Shown in pieces: positions 1 to 6,768 of a stretch of DNA of 64,000 nucleotides; position 1 is the first letter of the stretch; each line of letters starts with the position of its first letter. The translations under genes were made by a program, and so were the position numbers. Under the pieces are notes generated by a model. The model ran no database searches and was not told the origin of the DNA. It worked only from the letters and a program-made list of their open reading frames with translations. Source of the stretch: Treponema sp. (GTDB lineage: Bacteria > Spirochaetota > Spirochaetia > Treponematales > Breznakiellaceae); contig WQXU01000010.1 of NCBI GenBank assembly GCA_009781635.1, positions 42,707 through 106,706 on the forward strand, given 5' to 3'.

Positions 1-456
1 AATGCTGTAACAGCGGATTGGGATGCAAGCGGTTATAGATTGCCGACAGAAGCGCAGTGGGAATACGCCTGCCGCGCGGGAACCACTACAGCCTTTAACT
101 GGGGCACTAATCAGATAACATCAGATCAAGCTAATTTTTTTGCTAGCGGTGATTTATATAATGGCAGTCCTTTGGGAGTATACCGCGGAGCAACAACAGA
201 GGTTGGAAGATTTACAGCTAATGCCTGGGGCTTATATGACATGCATGGGAATGTAAGGGAGTGGTGCTGGGATTGGTATGGAACATATCCATCTGGTTCT
301 GTGTCTGACCCGGAAGGAGCGGTCTCTGGATCGCTCCGTGTGATACGCGGCGGGAGCTGGAGCCACTACGGGCGGTTCCTTCGTTCTGCGTCTCGGATCT
401 TCGACAACCCATGGGTCAGGTACGTCGACGTCGGCTTCCGGCTGGTTCGCCCCTAG
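1..456 (+). CDS. FGE-sulfatase/SUMF1-domain protein with variable C-terminus (5' partial)
   Basis: The reading frame is open to the left edge (NAVTADWDASGYRLPTEAQW), so the ORF-track start at base 40 is a TTG inside the gene. The visible part is the C-terminal half of a formylglycine-generating-enzyme/C-type-lectin fold domain: LPTEAQWEYACRAG, GLYDMHGNVREW and a GGSW...RSA.R...GFRLVRP ending. In treponemes this fold is the usual target protein of diversity-generating retroelements (TvpA type). From the codon after GGSW the codon style changes: 13 of 24 codons end in C and fit NNC, then an A-free stretch runs to the stop. The protein is probably a surface ligand-binding protein rather than a real sulfatase-activating enzyme. 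Its N-terminus and any signal peptide are outside the window. Family assignment is confident; function is inferred. Confidence 0.9.
   Translation, partial: NAVTADWDASGYRLPTEAQWEYACRAGTTTAFNWGTNQITSDQANFFASGDLYNGSPLGVYRGATTEVGRFTANAWGLYDMHGNVREWCWDWYGTYPSGSVSDPEGAVSGSLRVIRGGSWSHYGRFLRSASRIFDNPWVRYVDVGFRLVRP
358..456 (+). repeat. Candidate variable repeat (VR) of a diversity-generating retroelement
   Basis: The codons after GGSW read AGC CAC TAC ... TTC ... ATC TTC GAC AAC ... GTC ... TAC GTC GAC GTC. These are what results when adenines of AAC codons (one ATC) in a template repeat are randomised. The following 430-453 segment (gtcggcttccgg...) contains no A at all, as expected for the conserved 3' anchor (IMH-like). 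No template repeat, Avd or reverse transcriptase is visible in the window, so the cassette would have to lie to the left or elsewhere on the chromosome. Confidence 0.65.
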
Positions 457-460
457 AGTT

Positions 461-494
461 TCTAAAAAATCAACATCCATGTTGATTTTTTAGA
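461..494. terminator. 16-bp perfect hairpin just after the VR
   Basis: TCTAAAAAATCAACAT pairs perfectly with ATGTTGATTTTTTAGA across a 2-base centre, starting 4 bases after the stop codon. It could be a terminator, though there is no separate T-run. In known retroelements (Bordetella phage, T. denticola) a hairpin or cruciform sits directly downstream of the VR, and this position fits that role. Confidence 0.6.
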
Positions 495-496
495 TC

Positions 497-520
497 GAAG
501 TTTTGCCTCGGCAAAACTTC
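497..520. terminator. Second hairpin, 11-bp stem
   Basis: GAAGTTTTGCC pairs with GGCAAAACTTC with a 2-base centre, two bases after the first hairpin. It is most simply a second terminator-like stem behind the SUMF1-domain gene. Confidence 0.5.
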
Positions 521-774
521 ATTTAGGCATAAATAACATCGGCATCCATGCCGCCCGGCGTAATGACCATACCGGAGGGAGCGCGGTTGGGCATGGAGCG
601 AGTGCGAGCCGCAGGCCACGCCTCGTATTACAAGTAATTTATGTCTCTTACTTCCAAAACTATCAGGTTAGTGCGAGCTCCTGTATGGTTTGTAAATTGA
701 GCCCTGTTATTTTTTGTATAAACTCATATGTCGAGCCTTCTGCCTACGCATCATTATTGGGCGTCTCCGAGCTT
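521..774. other. Non-coding interval left of the Rpn gene
   Basis: The gap between the SUMF1-domain stop and the end of the Rpn gene (457-774) holds the two hairpins and then GC-rich sequence with a small palindrome (ggcatccatgcc, 541-552). I see no gene, no template repeat resembling the VR and no RNA gene here. The plus-strand ORFs over 728-1102 are shadows of the minus-strand Rpn gene. Confidence 0.5.
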
Positions 775-1638
775 TCATGTATTCATACTAGAGCCTGTTG
801 TCTGCATTAAAAGATTTTTCATCTCTTCAACCTCATCTTTTGATAATCTATGTGAAAGCAACTCAAAGACCTCTTCTCTGCCTTTTTCTATGCCATCTTC
901 ACGTCCTTCCTTATATCGAATGGCTCCAAGCCTCTCAACACTTATTTCTTCAAACAACATATTTATTACCTCCGAACTGTGCTTTTTTAGAAAATCCCCT
1001 AGAATGCCTTTTTCTATGCAGTATTTTATCGCAGCTCTCATGGATTCATCAAGCGATAATTCCTTATTATACTCCCATATCATGGATATGAATATGCTGT
1101 AACTGTCCAGCGTCTTGCTTTTTGCCAGTATCTGCGGATTACAGCCGTGGTTAATGTTGTATACATGCACCACTAGCTCCAAGGGCAGGCCGCTGCCGTT
1201 TATCAGTTTTAAACCTTCAATATCCTTAAAGGCAGCGGAAAGTTTTAATTGATTATAATCTGGATACTCCTCCTTGCCGTTGTACAAAACGATAAACTCC
1301 GGTGTGGGAATTTTTACAAGTTTTCTCTGGTATAAATTATCCTGTTCAAGAATTTTCTCGTACACACGCCCAATATACATCAGCAGTCTGACAGGGACGT
1401 TGTTGTTTATGGTAGATTGATGTTCTATTAACACGACAATACGATCATTGATAGTGAAAGAGATATCGTTAATCTGATTCATGTAGATCGCATCGGATAA
1501 GGTGTTAATGTCGATGATTGCATCCGGCGGAATGTCGATCCCTTCGATGGCTGAATAAACCTCTCTTAGAACTTCCGGATTGGAAAACAGAGTTGAAAAC
1601 ACGCTGCTTTTGTGTCTCCTGTTTACATTTGAGTCCAT
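775..1638 (-). CDS. Rpn-family (PD-(D/E)XK) recombination-promoting nuclease / putative transposase
   Basis: This 287-residue protein has the Rpn/PDDEXK_2 layout: an N-terminal FSTLFSNPEVLREVYSA helix, the nuclease core with NDISF (metal Asp) followed by IVVLIEHQST (E-x-Q motif) and the NNNVPVRLLMYIGRVYE segment, then a helical C-terminal tail with GREDGIEKGREE. Members cut DNA and stimulate recombination; treponemes carry many copies that often differ only at the ends. The length is full for the family and no frameshift is visible. The start has a GAGG box about 6 bases upstream on the minus strand. The gene stands alone between the SUMF1-domain gene and the HigBA-like pair, as expected for a moveable accessory gene. 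No inverted terminal repeats were found around it. Confidence 0.88.
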   Translation of the reverse strand: MDSNVNRRHKSSVFSTLFSNPEVLREVYSAIEGIDIPPDAIIDINTLSDAIYMNQINDISFTINDRIVVLIEHQSTINNNVPVRLLMYIGRVYEKILEQDNLYQRKLVKIPTPEFIVLYNGKEEYPDYNQLKLSAAFKDIEGLKLINGSGLPLELVVHVYNINHGCNPQILAKSKTLDSYSIFISMIWEYNKELSLDESMRAAIKYCIEKGILGDFLKKHSSEVINMLFEEISVERLGAIRYKEGREDGIEKGREEVFELLSHRLSKDEVEEMKNLLMQTTGSSMNT

Positions 1639-1960
1639 ATATACCTCACAAGAAAATGATTAAACCTTCATAAAAAGGTTCACATATATATGGCGCGGCC
1701 ATGCGTGGCGCTTTAGTGAAACAGGAAAAAATATTCAATTATTTACCAAATTTTCTAAAATGCAGCAGCCACATTTTCGTAGTTTGGTTTGGCATCATAC
1801 CTGCACCACGTATAACGTAGCTGCACAGTTTTTACGGAACTGCCATAATCACGCTCCGCGCCTGCCAAGCCGCTGTACAGAGAGCGGTTAATTGCAGCAT
1901 TTACCATCAATCCCTTGACATCTATACCTTATCCGTATAACATATAAGCAGGAGTATCAG
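1639..1960. other. Intergenic region between divergent Rpn and higA
   Basis: These 322 bases separate the divergently transcribed Rpn and antitoxin genes. The only features I can support are the Rpn ribosome-binding site at its left end and the antitoxin promoter/operator at 1915-1943. The middle (1680-1900) has no ORF or recognisable RNA and may be decayed sequence. Confidence 0.4.
1915..1943 (+). promoter_or_regulatory. higA promoter with internal operator palindrome
   Basis: A consensus TTGACA (1915-1920) is followed by TATAAC (1936-1941, spacing 15) or TAACAT (1938-1943, spacing 17). Between them lies the inverted repeat TATAC-N7-GTATA (1923-1939), a likely binding site for the antitoxin itself, giving the usual autorepression. 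Confidence 0.6.
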
Positions 1961-2266
1961 ATGAAAAAAGTAAATCATATACCAAACATAGGTGAGGTGT
2001 TGGCCCTGGAGTTTCTTGAGCCTATGGGTATAAGCCAAAATTCGCTGGCAAAGGCGTTGGGTATACCGCAGAACCGTTTGAGCGAGATAATAAATGGGAA
2101 AAGAGGTATTTCTGCAGATACAGATCTGCGTCTTTGTAAATACTTTGGTTTAACTGATGGCTATTTTACCGGTATGCAAATGGATTTTGAACGTATTGCG
2201 GCAAAACAGGCACTGAAAAAAGAGCTTGATAAAATAAAACCATTAAAAGTGGCTATAGTCATATAA
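1961..2266 (+). CDS. higA: HigA-family antitoxin (XRE helix-turn-helix)
   Basis: This 101-residue protein starts MKKVNHIPNIGEVLALEFLEP and carries the HigA-type helix-turn-helix ISQNSLAKALGIPQNRLSEIINGKRGISADTDLRLCKYFG (about residues 25-65), which binds its own operator. The C-terminal helix (ALKKELDKIKPLKVAI) would contact the toxin. It sits directly in front of the HigB-like toxin; the antitoxin stop TAA is followed immediately by the toxin ATG. The order is reversed compared with classical higBA, where the toxin comes first. An SD-like AGGAG lies upstream of the ATG. Family call is confident, activity is inferred. Confidence 0.9.
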   Translation: MKKVNHIPNIGEVLALEFLEPMGISQNSLAKALGIPQNRLSEIINGKRGISADTDLRLCKYFGLTDGYFTGMQMDFERIAAKQALKKELDKIKPLKVAIVI

Positions 2267-2548
2267 ATGATTCAATCTTTTAAATGCAAGGAAACTGCAA
2301 AGCTTTTTGATACCGGTTTTTCCCGCAAATTTCCCAATAGTATATTAAAGTCTGCAATTATTCGTCTTGCAATGCTTAATCATTCCGGAAAACTGGATGA
2401 TCTTAAAATTCCTCCTTCTAATTGTCTTGAAAAACTATCAGGAGACAGGGAAGGTCAATATTCTATACGTATAAATAACAAGTATCGAATTTGTTTTAAA
2501 TGGGAAGTGAACAATGCGTATGATGTGGAAATTGTTGATTATCATTAA
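2267..2548 (+). CDS. higB: HigB/RelE-family mRNA-interferase toxin
   Basis: This 93-residue protein matches the HigB-1 family closely: MIQSFKCKETAKLF, SRKFPNSILKSAIIRLAMLN, LDDLKIPPSNCLEKLSGDREGQYSIRINNKYRICFKW and the typical ending DVEIVDYH. These toxins cleave ribosome-bound mRNA and are held inactive by HigA. The gene has no spacer after higA (stop and start codons abut) so its translation is probably coupled to the antitoxin. All parts of the fold appear intact. The exact catalytic residues cannot be assigned safely by eye. Confidence 0.9.
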   Translation: MIQSFKCKETAKLFDTGFSRKFPNSILKSAIIRLAMLNHSGKLDDLKIPPSNCLEKLSGDREGQYSIRINNKYRICFKWEVNNAYDVEIVDYH

Positions 2549-2596
2549 TATTAATTCTGGTGACGCACGGCAGCAGCTGCTATCAAAGCACTTCAA

Positions 2597-3739
2597 TCAG
2601 CCTAAATATTTATGCGCGCTCTTCATGTTTTCTATTATTGTGACGCCGAAAGGACAGCGGGTTTCGCAGCTTCCGCATTCTGTACATTCATCGCCTTTAT
2701 GATCCAGGTTCTGATAATGAGAACGGATCGAAGGCGGGATATTCGCTGTATCCAGTTTTGCAATATCAAGATATTTGTTAACAGCTGCGATATCAATCTG
2801 CGAGGGACAGGGCTGACAGTGGCTGCAATAAAGGCAATTTCCCTGCAGGCCGCCGCGAATGGAGCTTAAGATGCCTGTATAGTCGCGCTCAGCCTCATCA
2901 AGTTCCAGATACTTTACGGTGTCCAGAATTTCTTCCGGTGTTTTGCAGCCGGGCAGAACGCTTACAACAGCAGGTCTTGAAAGAGCGTAGTGTATGCACT
3001 GTGCAACGGTAAGAGCTTTGCTGAAAGGAGTATGTTCAGGTGATATCAGTTTTCCGGCTCCAAGCGCTTTCATAACCGTTATGCCAACTTTTTTTTGCTC
3101 GCAGAGTCTGTACAGTTCCGCGCGTTTCGGTTCTACTGCGGTAAGGCTGTCTGCGTTAAAGCCGTTTTCAAGATGCGGAAAAATGCTTTCGCCTGTGGGG
3201 ATTATATCAAATGCCGGATTGATGCTGAACATCATTATCTCAGGGAGATTTGTGTTGACCGCTTTTATTGCCATAACCGGATTATGCGAACTAAACCCGA
3301 TGTGCAGGATATCACCCTTTTCTTTTAGCTTAAGGGCATAATCTGCGATTCCTGTTTCAAAGACATTTTTATAGTCGTCCTCAGAGTCGATAAAAAATAA
3401 CATTCCAAAATCTATGTATCCGCCGCACAGGCGCAGATGCTCTTCAAAAAAACGCCGGACTGTGGGCATGTCACGGCTTATGTCATATTGCTGTCCGGCA
3501 TTTGACGAGCCGATATGTCCCTGAATCATTATGTCTTTGCGGCGTGAGCCGAATGCCTTTGAAAGATTTTCACGGACTTCTTTTCCGGGCATGAATATAT
3601 CATATATATTGATGCCGTTTGCAATTGCCGCATCTATTGTGCTTTTAACCTGATCATAGGGCTTACAGTCCAGGTGCTCGCAGCCAAGGCCGATAATGCT
3701 TGCTTTTTTTCCGGTATTGCCGATTTCACGATATATCAT
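2597..3739 (-). CDS. Aldo/keto reductase with C-terminal 4Fe-4S domain
   Basis: The ORF track gives 495 residues, but the first 115 come from the inverted-repeat region and are not protein-like; MIYREIGNTGKKASIIGLG at 3739 is the normal family start (380 residues). The N-terminal part is an aldo/keto reductase TIM barrel. The C-terminal part has two cysteine clusters, CLYCSHCQPCP (about residue 290) and CTECGSCETRCPFGV (about residue 355), typical of the iron-sulfur-linked AKR subgroup common in anaerobes. The substrate is unknown. No strong SD is visible. The next gene upstream on the same strand is the GH30 enzyme, separated by the large inverted repeat, so it is uncertain whether they share a transcript. 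Confidence 0.85.
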   Translation of the reverse strand: MIYREIGNTGKKASIIGLGCEHLDCKPYDQVKSTIDAAIANGINIYDIFMPGKEVRENLSKAFGSRRKDIMIQGHIGSSNAGQQYDISRDMPTVRRFFEEHLRLCGGYIDFGMLFFIDSEDDYKNVFETGIADYALKLKEKGDILHIGFSSHNPVMAIKAVNTNLPEIMMFSINPAFDIIPTGESIFPHLENGFNADSLTAVEPKRAELYRLCEQKKVGITVMKALGAGKLISPEHTPFSKALTVAQCIHYALSRPAVVSVLPGCKTPEEILDTVKYLELDEAERDYTGILSSIRGGLQGNCLYCSHCQPCPSQIDIAAVNKYLDIAKLDTANIPPSIRSHYQNLDHKGDECTECGSCETRCPFGVTIIENMKSAHKYLG

Positions 3740-3781
3740 ATGGTTGCATTCTAACATGAAATTATATTTTGTGAAACAACG

Positions 3782-3916
3782 GCAAGCAAGGGGAGCTGCG
3801 CAGGGCTGCGCTGGCTCCGGGCGGCTGTGGCTGCAATTAACGCACGCTCTGGCGTGACTGGCTACGACTTCACACCGAAGTCGCCAGCGCAGCCCTGCGC
3901 AGCTCCCCTTGCTTGC
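3782..3916. repeat. Large GC-rich perfect inverted repeat with two inner hairpins
   Basis: Arms 3782-3814 and 3884-3916 are 33 bases and perfectly complementary (GCAAGCAAGGGGAGCTGCGC...). The 69-base centre holds two smaller stems, CACGC/GCGTG (3843-3856) and CGACTTC/GAAGTCG (3865-3883), giving a cruciform- or cloverleaf-like shape. It is much richer in GC than its surroundings. It lies between GH30 and the reductase on the same strand. It could be a MITE-like repeat, a strong bidirectional terminator or a structured RNA. No transposase is adjacent. Confidence 0.75.
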
Positions 3917-3993
3917 AGTGATTACATATTTATATGTTGAAATGCTTGCGGGGGAAGAATAGAGCCCTGTCGGCAGTGGCTGCAATTTATATG

Positions 3994-5481
3994 TTATCTT
4001 GTAAACCTTACGGAGAGGATGTGTCCGCGGGGCAGTAAAACCAGGGCTGAGTTTTTGTCCTCGCAAACATGCACATCTTCCCATTTTGCGTAATTGTTAT
4101 TGCTCGATCTCATCGCTCTTGCCTCATTAATTATAAAATCATCGGGCAGCTGTATTTTTACAGTTCCCATGTCTACGCCGCCGGAGCCGTTGATTGATGT
4201 CGGAGTGAACATTACAAGGCTAATTGTATTGCCGTCCTGCGATACAAAAGCCGTCGCTCTCGCCGTAAGGCCGTCAATGTTATCTAAAAGAGTGTTAAAG
4301 TTTCTTGTGCTGATATTGTCTCCGTTTGCTGCGGTTCCTTCGGCAAAGGCGTAAACGCGGTAAGTTTCATTTGCAAATTTCGCGTAATGCGATATTGCAT
4401 GACCGCGCGGGAGAATCCTTCCCTCCGCAGTACCCCATTGGCCGTCGCCGATAAAACTGTAGAAACGTTTCGCCGCCCACCAGATAAATGCGCTTTCGTC
4501 ATTTAACCTGATACTTAAATCGATATCGTTCATTAACTTCCATACATAGTTCCATTTTGAATCATTCGGGTATCCGGCTGCGTTCCCGCTGTTTATATTA
4601 TGCTCTGTCATCCAGACTTCTTTTGGATCTGTTGGGTGATCAATGGCTCTTCCGTAGCGGTTCAGCCTGTTGCCGTAAGTATGACGGCCGATAAGATCAA
4701 TTGCAGCCCTTGACTGCGGATTATTCAAAGCGGCATCGTTGATGTTCGGATGGTTTGCAGATTCGCCGTTCATCGTCAGAACAAAGGGAATCTCCTTTCC
4801 GCCGCCATATCCCCTAACGCCCTCTGTAAAACGGCCTGTCTGTAAAAAGAAGTCCCTCATTTCATTCTGCGACCACAGGCAGCCGTCATAATCTACTTCA
4901 TAATTCGGTTCGTTTTGTATTGAAACGGCATAAATAGGCGCGCCGTTCTGATACATATCCAATGCGAATGCCTTTAAATAATCAGCATAATCCTGATAAT
5001 GCGCAGGGCGCAGCCTGCCGTTGTTGCGCGTGTTATGCGAATTATTGCTCTTCCATGCGGCTGGCGGAGTCCACGGGCTTGCCAGAACATAGCCGCCGTA
5101 TTTATTTACGATTTTAACATTCTCGTAATAGTCTGGCCTGTCATTGGAAACAAGCTCTTTCATTGTGGTATTGATATCAGTATTCCATGGCATTATCATT
5201 ATGCGCAAAATATTAAGGCCAAGCCCTGTGTCAGGGTTATACATTAATTCAGTATCACGGGCGCTTGTCCGCGGGAAGTTTCTCCATGCAACATCCATTC
5301 CGCCGAAGCCGCGAACATACTGGTATTTGGCGCTTGTATCTACCGTTATGACAACATTTACATCTCCGATTTCACCCAGTTCCGGATTTGAATCTTCCTG
5401 TGAAAAATTCGATATGCAGCCTGTAAAAATAACTGTAATAATAAAAATCGCAAACCCAGAAAATAATTTATTTAAACTCAT
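3994..5481 (-). CDS. GH30-family glycoside hydrolase, probable glucuronoxylanase lipoprotein
   Basis: This 495-residue protein has an N-terminal membrane segment and lipobox IFTGC (Cys22), so it is probably lipid-anchored outside the cytoplasmic membrane. The barrel follows GH30: VRGFGGMDVAW near residue 57, ASPWTPPAAWKSN near 134, acid/base Glu191 in SIQNEPNY, nucleophile Glu293 in VWMTEHN, then a C-terminal beta domain. Substrate is most likely (glucurono)xylan given the GH10 and GH3 enzymes nearby; a glucosidase of the same family cannot be excluded. Its ATG overlaps the mazF stop codon (ATGA), which would couple it to the toxin gene. An SD-like AAAGG lies about 10 bases before the ATG. 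Confidence 0.85.
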   Translation of the reverse strand: MSLNKLFSGFAIFIITVIFTGCISNFSQEDSNPELGEIGDVNVVITVDTSAKYQYVRGFGGMDVAWRNFPRTSARDTELMYNPDTGLGLNILRIMIMPWNTDINTTMKELVSNDRPDYYENVKIVNKYGGYVLASPWTPPAAWKSNNSHNTRNNGRLRPAHYQDYADYLKAFALDMYQNGAPIYAVSIQNEPNYEVDYDGCLWSQNEMRDFFLQTGRFTEGVRGYGGGKEIPFVLTMNGESANHPNINDAALNNPQSRAAIDLIGRHTYGNRLNRYGRAIDHPTDPKEVWMTEHNINSGNAAGYPNDSKWNYVWKLMNDIDLSIRLNDESAFIWWAAKRFYSFIGDGQWGTAEGRILPRGHAISHYAKFANETYRVYAFAEGTAANGDNISTRNFNTLLDNIDGLTARATAFVSQDGNTISLVMFTPTSINGSGGVDMGTVKIQLPDDFIINEARAMRSSNNNYAKWEDVHVCEDKNSALVLLPRGHILSVRFTR

Positions 5482-5822
5482 ATTATTGCCGCCTTTTCTA
5501 ATTCTATAAAACCATAAATAATATCTATAACTTCTAATAAAATATCTTCCGGAACATCTTCAATAAATTCATATTTACGGGCTTTAATATCCAATGTCCT
5601 TGCCTGGTCACATAAAATCACACCTGTTGTATTTGTCTTTTCATTTAATTTAATATGAAACGGATGATTTTTATTCACATTTGTTATTGGGCAAACAATA
5701 GCCATTTTTGAAAAATTATTAAAAGTATCATTACTTATTACGAGTGCCGGCCGTCTGCCCTTTTGCTCATACCCTGTCTGTGGATCAAAATCCAGCCATA
5801 CTATATTTCCCTGTCTTACCAT
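5478..5822 (-). CDS. mazF: MazF/PemK-family mRNA interferase toxin
   Basis: This 114-residue protein has the MazF fold signatures: MVRQGNIVWLDFDPQTGYEQKGRRPALVISND at the N-terminus, MAIVCPITN in the middle and TTGVILCDQARTLDI toward the C-terminus. MazF toxins cleave mRNA at short sequences. It follows mazE with a 7-base overlap and ends by overlapping the ATG of the GH30 gene by 4 bases, so the three may form one minus-strand transcript. The length and motifs indicate an intact toxin. Confidence 0.93.
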   Translation of the reverse strand: MVRQGNIVWLDFDPQTGYEQKGRRPALVISNDTFNNFSKMAIVCPITNVNKNHPFHIKLNEKTNTTGVILCDQARTLDIKARKYEFIEDVPEDILLEVIDIIYGFIELEKAAII

Positions 5823-6079
5823 ACTTCATTTCCAACAGGTTTACCCCAGTCAATTTCCTTTTGATTTGCTGCATATTGCTCAAAATTATTCCCATAAAAA
5901 TCTATAAGCCGCTGTTTTGTTGTTTTATGTTTTTTTTCATTAACTTTTCTTATTATAATTCTCTCATTATCTAATGTGACATCTACAGGATCATTCTCAA
6001 AAATTTTAATATTTTGAAGAAAAGCCTTTGGCAATCTTATTCCATGACTGTTTCCCCATTTTACAACAGTTGTTTGCAT
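5816..6079 (-). CDS. mazE: MazE-family (AbrB-fold) antitoxin
   Basis: This 87-residue protein opens with the AbrB/MazE swapped-hairpin domain MQTTVVKWGNSHGIRLPKAF, which binds the operator, followed by an acidic, flexible tail ending in KEIDWGKPVGNEVW that would wrap around MazF. It is the first gene of the mazE-mazF-GH30 set. A promoter is visible just upstream on the minus strand, and AT-rich near-palindromic sequence (tatatcacgtatata) around it may be its autoregulatory operator. Confidence 0.92.
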   Translation of the reverse strand: MQTTVVKWGNSHGIRLPKAFLQNIKIFENDPVDVTLDNERIIIRKVNEKKHKTTKQRLIDFYGNNFEQYAANQKEIDWGKPVGNEVW

Positions 6080-6109
6080 AAAATACCCCCATATATCACG
6101 TATATATAA

Positions 6110-6137
6110 AGTATATCCCTAATAGATAAAATGTCAA
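6110..6137 (-). promoter_or_regulatory. mazE promoter
   Basis: On the minus strand TTGACA (6137-6132) is followed after 16 bases by TATACT (6115-6110). It would drive mazEF and possibly the GH30 gene. Confidence 0.6.
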
Positions 6138-6151
6138 TAATAATTCGTACT

Positions 6152-6187
6152 CATAAAAAAAGTGCCGAGTACTGCAATACCCGGCAC
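6152..6187 (-). terminator. Rho-independent terminator of the dksA-like gene
   Basis: On the minus strand the stem GTGCCGGGTA/TACTCGGCAC (one mismatch) is followed by a run of seven T. It lies 80 bases after the stop of the dksA-like gene. Confidence 0.75.
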
Positions 6188-6267
6188 CGCAATTTTAATA
6201 TAGTTGTTTAATAATTATGTTTCCAGGTTCCAATGGAGTAGATATTCCTTGTATTGGAAAAGCATTA

Positions 6268-6663
6268 TCAGCGGTTTCGTCTTTCTTCTTCGGATTTACA
6301 TTCGATGCACATAAGGGCATACGGAATCGCTATAAGCCTGTCCTGGGGAATGCGCTTGCCGCATTTTATACAGTGGCCGTATTTACCCTGCTTGATCCTG
6401 GTTAAGGCGGATTCAATTAATTTAAGGCGTTTAAGCTCCTGGGCGCCGATGGCTTCTATCATCTTGCGATCGATATCGTCGGACGCAATATCGGCAAGGT
6501 CTTTTGGCTCAACCCCGTCCATTATCTCTTTAAAATCTTCATTGCTGGTAATCAAATTATCAATAATTTCAGATTTAAGCGTTAGAAGAGCATTTTCCAT
6601 TTTATCGAGGAATTCCTTGTCAATCGGCGGGATTTTCTTTTTCTTTTTACCGGTAGCAGCCAT
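6268..6663 (-). CDS. dksA: DksA/TraR-family zinc-finger transcription factor
   Basis: The 131-residue protein has a lysine-rich N-terminus, a central helical hairpin (about 20-95) and the C-terminal four-cysteine zinc finger CIKCGKRIPQDRLIAIPYALMCIECK. DksA-type proteins bind in the RNA polymerase secondary channel and, with ppGpp, adjust rRNA and biosynthetic promoters. The coiled-coil tip here reads LADIASDDIDRKM, with several acidic residues where DksA has its DxxDxA tip. It is monocistronic, with a clear terminator downstream. Confidence 0.85.
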   Translation of the reverse strand: MAATGKKKKKIPPIDKEFLDKMENALLTLKSEIIDNLITSNEDFKEIMDGVEPKDLADIASDDIDRKMIEAIGAQELKRLKLIESALTRIKQGKYGHCIKCGKRIPQDRLIAIPYALMCIECKSEEERRNR

Positions 6664-6768
6664 TGTACCCCCTTTTACAGATACATGGTTAATTCACAAC
6701 ACACGCAAAGGGCTGTTGATTAACGCTGATTACAATAACATGCCTTTTCCAAAGTTGTCAACATAAAT

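Noticed and set aside
40-456. SUMF1-domain gene starting at base 40 as a 138-residue protein
   Set aside because: Base 40 is a TTG Leu within LPTEAQW; the frame is open to base 1, so this is a 5'-truncated gene.
728-1102. Plus-strand ORFs over the Rpn gene
   Set aside because: Shadow frames; the minus-strand frame carries the family motifs and an SD.
3740-4084. N-terminal 115 residues of the reductase ORF
   Set aside because: They are translated from the inverted repeat and the end of the GH30 gene and resemble no protein; the normal reductase start is at 3739.
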